From assembly GCF_008373755.1 (NCBI RefSeq), contig NZ_VUJV01000007.1:120690-184689 (forward strand): a stretch of DNA of 64,000 nt. Direction: 5' to 3'. The position numbers and the translations under genes are program-made. Under the pieces are notes generated by a model. It saw nothing but the letters and a program-made list of their open reading frames with translations, ran no database searches and was not told the DNA's origin. Positions 60,050 through 64,000 of this stretch are shown here, one piece after another. The DNA is from Nocardioides humilatus. GTDB lineage: Bacteria > Actinomycetota > Actinomycetes > Propionibacteriales > Nocardioidaceae. Numbering within the stretch: position 1 is the stretch's first letter; every line of letters begins with the position of its first letter.

Positions 60050-62014
60050 GTGGCCCTTCGTTCGTTTGCGTGCGCGGTCGTCGCCGCGCTCGTCGTGGGC
60101 TTCTCGCCCGGTCCCGCCAGCAGCGCGGAGCCGGTCGGCGACCCCTCGTTGGTGACGACTCCGTCCGCTGCGATCGCGGGCGAGTCGCTGACCCTGTCCG
60201 GGCTGATCACGCCGGGCGTGCAACGCCGCGTGCTGCTCCAGCGCTGGGCCGGCACGTCCTGGACGCAGGAGGCATCGACGCTCACCGACCTGGAGGGCGG
60301 CTTCAGCATCGTCTCGAAGCTCCGCGCCACCACGACCTACCGGGCGGTTGCTCCTCGGACCGTGGTGGCAGGAACGACGTACTCCATGGCGGTCAGCCCG
60401 ACTGCCGAGGTCCTCGCGCTGCCCCAGTCCGGCACGCTGGACCTGCCGACCATGTCGGGCGGCGGGGAGGTCGTCACCGCGACGGCACGCTTCAGTCCGA
60501 GCCGCGCCGGCCGGGCCGTCACGCTCCAGGTCTATGCCGGAGCCCTCGGTTGGCAACCGATCGCGACCGGCGTCGAGTCCGCGGACGGTGAGGCATCGTT
60601 CCCGATCGCGACTGCAGAGCCTGGCACCGTCACCTACCGGGCTCTCGCCGCGGCGGCCGGTGGAGCGAAGGCCGTGATGACCGCCAGCGCCAGGCTGAAG
60701 ATCGCGGAACCGCTGAGCCCAGCGGGGGAGTCTCCCGCGGTGGTCGGCCATTGCGGCTCGATCAAGGTCGACACGACCTGGTTGTCCTCGTCCGTGCACC
60801 GGCTGACCTGCAACGTGACGGTCCTGCCCGACGCGACCTTGACCATCGAGCCCGGCGCGGTCGTCAAGGCACCGACGAGCTCATGGCTCGCCGTTGGCGG
60901 CACGTTGCAGGTCGACGGCACCGAAGCCTCGCCCGTGCAGCTCACCTCGTTGAAGGACGACGCGATCGGCGGCGACACCAACGGCGACGCCGACGCCACC
61001 GCACCGGCAGCGCGGGACTGGTACGGCATCAAGGTCCAGGCCGGCGGTCGCGCCCGGCTCGCGGGGACCACGCTCCGCTACGCGACGGTCGCCCTCGACG
61101 TCGCGGACGGATCAGCCGCCGAGATCCGCGGCGCCATCCTCGACTCGGCCACGGGGATCCTCGGTAGAGCGACGTACGTCGACGCGACCGGGGTCGACTG
61201 GACCGGCACCGCTACCCCGCTCAACGGGACCTGGATCGACGCCACGCCCGCCGGAGGTTGGGCGGTGCCGGAGGTTCCTGAGCGCTCGGCCCCGACCTCG
61301 ACCGCCGCTCCTGCCGAGTGCAAGGACGTGCTCTTCATCGGTGTGCGCGGGTCAGGCCAGCTGCCCCAGCCCGGGTTGGACGACAGTGAGTACCCGACCC
61401 CGGACATCGGATTCGCCAGCATGTGGCTGGTCGAGCAGGGCTTCGAGGACAACTACGCCGGCGAGGTCACCCCGTGGGCGCTTCGCTACCGGGCCGGCGG
61501 AGGTACGCCGAGCATCGCGACCCTGCTGTCGGACGACTACACCAGCAGCTTCTGGGGCGGCGTCGATGCGCTGACGCAGTTCATCGAGGCGGAGCGGGTT
61601 CGGTGTGCTGAGGATCCGCAGCAGATCGTGCTCGCCGGTTACTCCCAAGGCGCCCAGGTCATCCACCGCTACCTGTCCCTGCAGGGTGTCGACGACATCG
61701 CGGCCGCCGTGCTGGTCTCGGACCCGGAGCGCAACGCTGCTGACGGCGCATTGCATGCGGGCGGCGCGGATCCCGCGAATCCGGGCATCTATACGAAGCT
61801 CCTTGCTGGGAGCGACCTGCCCGAGGGTGCCGAGGACCGGATCATCTCGGTCTGCCACGACGGCGACGTCGTGTGCGGGGCTACGCCGGGTGCGGTCTTC
61901 GCCGCGCACCTGGGCTACTACGCGGTGGAGCTCCGCTGTGTCGGTCGCTGGGCAGCCGCGATCGTCGACGCCGGGGGAGCGCAACCGATGCCCAGTTGCG
62001 GCATCCCCAACTGA
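60050..62014 (+). CDS. Secreted cutinase-family hydrolase with N-terminal Ig-like and beta-helix-like domains
   Basis: 654 residues, GTG start. Signal peptide to about residue 26. Residues 30-210 look like two Ig-like domains (TLSGLITPGVQRRVLLQRWAG and VTLQVYAGALGWQPIATG repeat the same motif). Residues 230-400 look like a short parallel beta-helix (LTCNVTVLPDATLTIEPGAVV). The C-terminal cutinase domain has CKDVLFIGVRGSGQ, Ser 532 in GYSQGAQVIHRYL, and CHDGDVVCG with the Asp; His in AAHLGYY. Cutinases cleave esters of lipids or polyesters outside the cell. Most are about 220 residues, so this is a large multidomain form. Confidence 0.85.
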   Translation: MALRSFACAVVAALVVGFSPGPASSAEPVGDPSLVTTPSAAIAGESLTLSGLITPGVQRRVLLQRWAGTSWTQEASTLTDLEGGFSIVSKLRATTTYRAVAPRTVVAGTTYSMAVSPTAEVLALPQSGTLDLPTMSGGGEVVTATARFSPSRAGRAVTLQVYAGALGWQPIATGVESADGEASFPIATAEPGTVTYRALAAAAGGAKAVMTASARLKIAEPLSPAGESPAVVGHCGSIKVDTTWLSSSVHRLTCNVTVLPDATLTIEPGAVVKAPTSSWLAVGGTLQVDGTEASPVQLTSLKDDAIGGDTNGDADATAPAARDWYGIKVQAGGRARLAGTTLRYATVALDVADGSAAEIRGAILDSATGILGRATYVDATGVDWTGTATPLNGTWIDATPAGGWAVPEVPERSAPTSTAAPAECKDVLFIGVRGSGQLPQPGLDDSEYPTPDIGFASMWLVEQGFEDNYAGEVTPWALRYRAGGGTPSIATLLSDDYTSSFWGGVDALTQFIEAERVRCAEDPQQIVLAGYSQGAQVIHRYLSLQGVDDIAAAVLVSDPERNAADGALHAGGADPANPGIYTKLLAGSDLPEGAEDRIISVCHDGDVVCGATPGAVFAAHLGYYAVELRCVGRWAAAIVDAGGAQPMPSCGIPN

Positions 62015-62032
62015 TGATGCTTGCTCGCCGGT

Positions 62033-63334
62033 CTATCTGCGGCGGGTGAAGCGGACGTCGCCGTTGGGGAGGAGTTCGGCGGTGTAGGTGGGGTTGTGGG
62101 CGAGGTGGTGGTGCCAGGGGCAGTAGAGCCGGCCGTCGTCGAGGTTCGTGGATCCGCCGGTGCCCCAGGGGTGGTCGTGGTGGGCCTCGCACCAGCGGGC
62201 GGGAATGGTGCAGCCCTCGGCGCGGCAGCCTCGGTCGCGTAGTCGCATGGCTTTGCGCATCGCGGGGCTGTGGAGGCGTTTGGCGCGGCCGACGTCGAGG
62301 ATCTCGCCGGCGCCTCCGAGGACGACGGGGATGATCTTGGCGGTGCAGGCCATTCGGCGGATCGCGGTGGCCGACAGCTCGCCGCTACCGGCGTGGCCGT
62401 CCAGCAGGGTGCCGGTGCCGAGCTCGGCTTGCAGCGATTCCAGACTGATGGTGACCAAGACCGTGGTTGCATCCCCGCCGTGCTCGGGCAGCTTGCTCGG
62501 GTCGAGGTGCTCCAGGAGCGCGTCGAAGGCCTGCCCCATCCGCTGGGGGTAGGGGATGCGGTCTTCCTCCCCGACCAGGGTGTCGGGGTCCTTGCGCGGC
62601 GAGGCGAACGACTCCACATAGGTCAACAGTCGGTCCTGGGAGGCGTCGGGGTGGGTGATCGTGGTCCGGGACATGCCGTCCCCGAGGCGTTTGGTGCGCA
62701 GCGCGGTCTTGATCCGGGCCTGCTGCTCCTCCCGCTCCAGCCGTCGGGCGGCTTCGGCTTCGGCGATCTCTGGGGCGACGTGGTCGAGGATGTGCAGGGC
62801 CGCGCGGCGGAGCTGGTGGGGGGTGAGCTCCTTGGCGAACCCGACCAACATCTCCTCAGCGGACGCGACGATGTCGGCGCCGACCCGGTCGGGCAGCGCC
62901 TCCAGGCCGTGCACGATCACCCGGGCCTGCTCGACTGAAACGTCACCGGCAACCATACCTTCTGCGACTTTGCGCCACTTACCGTCCACAGCCACAGCGA
63001 GCTTCTGATCCGCCCGCATGGGCCCGGACTCGGCCTGGGTGCGGAACGCCAACCACGCCGCGATGTCACGAGCACCGTCCCGCGCAGCAAGGTCACCCGC
63101 AGCAGCCATCACCCGAAGCTCCGCCTCGTTCAGCCGGCGCTTGGCCTCCTCGAGCTTCAACAACGCGGCAGCCTGGTCGTCAGGGCTCATGTAGAGCGGC
63201 TGCACCTCGCGAACCTCATCGAGCAGGTCGCAGATCGTCTCCGCGCACGCCACCAACGGGTGCGACGGCGACAACGATGCTGCAACCACGACCAGCCCCC
63301 CGAGATCCTGCCCTACCTGATGTTCCAACGACAT
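62033..63334 (-). CDS. DUF222 / HNH endonuclease family protein (13E12 repeat-type)
   Basis: 433 residues from ATG 63334; a TTG 18 bases further upstream is in frame but unlikely. N-terminal DUF222 (ALLKLEEAKRRLNEAELRVMAAAGD) and a long helical part, then HNH nuclease at the end: CRAEGCTIPARWCEAHHDHPW, GGSTNLDDGRLYCPWHHHLAH, with the zinc cysteines and the HNH histidines intact. This multicopy actinobacterial family is often linked with mobile DNA; the biological role is unproved. No inverted repeats or target duplication seen around it. Confidence 0.85.
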   Translation of the reverse strand: MSLEHQVGQDLGGLVVVAASLSPSHPLVACAETICDLLDEVREVQPLYMSPDDQAAALLKLEEAKRRLNEAELRVMAAAGDLAARDGARDIAAWLAFRTQAESGPMRADQKLAVAVDGKWRKVAEGMVAGDVSVEQARVIVHGLEALPDRVGADIVASAEEMLVGFAKELTPHQLRRAALHILDHVAPEIAEAEAARRLEREEQQARIKTALRTKRLGDGMSRTTITHPDASQDRLLTYVESFASPRKDPDTLVGEEDRIPYPQRMGQAFDALLEHLDPSKLPEHGGDATTVLVTISLESLQAELGTGTLLDGHAGSGELSATAIRRMACTAKIIPVVLGGAGEILDVGRAKRLHSPAMRKAMRLRDRGCRAEGCTIPARWCEAHHDHPWGTGGSTNLDDGRLYCPWHHHLAHNPTYTAELLPNGDVRFTRRR

Positions 63335-63385
63335 CAGATGGCACCGACACAACCCCCTGGCGAATCCGACTTGTCCACAGACCCG

Positions 63386-63961
63386 TCAGAGAATCGGTGC
63401 GACGCGACGTAACAGCTGGTCGACCATGCGCGCGGTCGCTCCCCAGATCAGGTGACCGTCGACCTGGAAGGTGATGGTCGGGACCGGCAAGCCCTTGCCA
63501 AGGAGGGGCCGCAGGCGTCGGCCTCGGCGCAGGTCCTTCAGGGACAGCTCGATCACGTTCGCGACCTCGGTCCGCTGCGGCCGCCAGTCGAATCCGGCGT
63601 TGATCACAGCGACGAAGGGATAGACGCGGTATCCGGTCACGAAGGTCCCGACCGGGGCCAGGGCGCCGACGATCTCGACCTCCATGCGGGGCAGGCCGAC
63701 CTCTTCCTCCGCCTCGCGGAGCGCAGTGTCGAGGAGTGTCTCGCCCGGATCGCGTCGCCCGCCAGGGAAGGAGATCTCGCCGGCGTGCTTCCTCAGGTCG
63801 CGGTTCCGCTCGGTGAACGCGACGTTCCAGTCGCCCGCGGCGTCCGTGAAGAGCGGTACCAACACTGCCGCGTCGGTATGGCCGAGCGCCTTCATCGCGC
63901 TGGCCTCGACCGGGTCCACGAGCAGTTCGGCGATCGACGTCACCCGCTCAGTGTCACCCAC
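63386..63961 (-). CDS. NUDIX hydrolase, CoA pyrophosphatase-like
   Basis: 191 residues from GTG 63961 (GTG 63943 possible). Complete NUDIX box GGRRDPGETLLDTALREAEEEVGL fits GX5EX7REUXEEXGU. Just before it, RNRDLRKHAGEISFPGG is the UPF0035 signature of CoA diphosphatases (NudL/YeaB). Probably cleaves CoA or acyl-CoA to 3'-phospho-AMP and acyl-phosphopantetheine. That would suit a genome busy with CoA thioesters, although such genes are general housekeeping. Confidence 0.87.
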   Translation of the reverse strand: MGDTERVTSIAELLVDPVEASAMKALGHTDAAVLVPLFTDAAGDWNVAFTERNRDLRKHAGEISFPGGRRDPGETLLDTALREAEEEVGLPRMEVEIVGALAPVGTFVTGYRVYPFVAVINAGFDWRPQRTEVANVIELSLKDLRRGRRLRPLLGKGLPVPTITFQVDGHLIWGATARMVDQLLRRVAPIL

Positions 63962-64000
63962 AGGGGGTGCCGCATGACAAAGGGGTTAGCGGCCAGAATG

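Noticed and set aside
62033-63334. HNH/DUF222 gene as an active mobile element
   Set aside because: No terminal inverted repeats, target duplication, intron or intein boundary is visible; the family is simply multicopy in actinobacteria.
1-64000. tRNA, rRNA or integrase/attachment sites marking an island
   Set aside because: None seen on either strand by eye; a tRNA-finding program would settle this.

Overview
The window is one contiguous piece of a very GC-rich actinobacterial chromosome. GTG starts are frequent, coding density is near complete, many genes overlap by 4 bases (ATGA or GTGA), and some starts look leaderless (a TAGNNT box about 7 bases upstream). Gene content and style point to Nocardioides or a close relative in the Nocardioidaceae. 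This is inference; there is no rRNA marker in the window. I saw no tRNA, rRNA, CRISPR array, transposase or integrase.

Layout. 1-2.3 kb: the end of a branched-chain-type ABC transporter operon (LivF-like) followed by an envelope-anchored protein and a small membrane protein. 2.3-7.3 kb: a TetR regulator, then an overlapping set (F420-type oxidoreductase, aminoglycoside/choline-kinase-like phosphotransferase, AveC-like membrane protein), a MOSC protein and a dienelactone hydrolase. 7.4-13.6 kb: secreted lipase, orphan solute-binding lipoprotein divergent from a diguanylate cyclase, a PucR regulator with an in-frame ankyrin remnant behind its stop, and an NTF2-like protein.

13.6-22.7 kb: steroid ring A/B catabolism. 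chsH3-kstD run leftward; hsaE-hsaG-hsaF and hsaA-hsaD-hsaC-hsaB run rightward. Two KstR-type operators (16193-16206 and 19051-19064) each overlap an identical -10 box. KstD introduces the delta-1 double bond, HsaAB hydroxylates the opened phenolic ring A, HsaC cleaves it, HsaD hydrolyses the product, and HsaE/F/G take the 2-hydroxyhexadienoate to pyruvate and propionyl-CoA.

22.7-42.7 kb: accessory genes. These include a large AAA regulator divergent from a SnoaL/hydrolase pair, a secreted protease, a free-standing TetR ligand-binding domain, a Ser/Thr kinase, a four-gene operon headed by a diverged tryptophan-2,3-dioxygenase-like protein, an ECF sigma factor with a SnoaL tail, an RTX-type repeat protein, and a DEAH-box helicase.

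42.7-60 kb: catabolism of HIP, the remaining steroid rings C and D. fadE33-fadE32-fadE31-fadD3 run leftward from a shared palindrome and fadE30-SDR-kstR2-fadA6 rightward. Seven unrelated genes intervene (51.0-54.8 kb). A second copy of the palindrome (58303-58332) then divides echA20-ipdA-ipdB-ipdC (leftward) from two SDR genes (rightward). Gene order matches the M. tuberculosis cholesterol regulon (Rv3534c-Rv3538, Rv3548c-Rv3553, Rv3556c-Rv3564, Rv3567c-Rv3570c), but the blocks are rearranged.

60-64 kb: a secreted cutinase with large N-terminal domains, a DUF222/HNH (13E12-type) endonuclease and a CoA-pyrophosphatase-type NUDIX hydrolase. No gene-free stretch exceeds 300 bases; the longest gap is 42079-42297.
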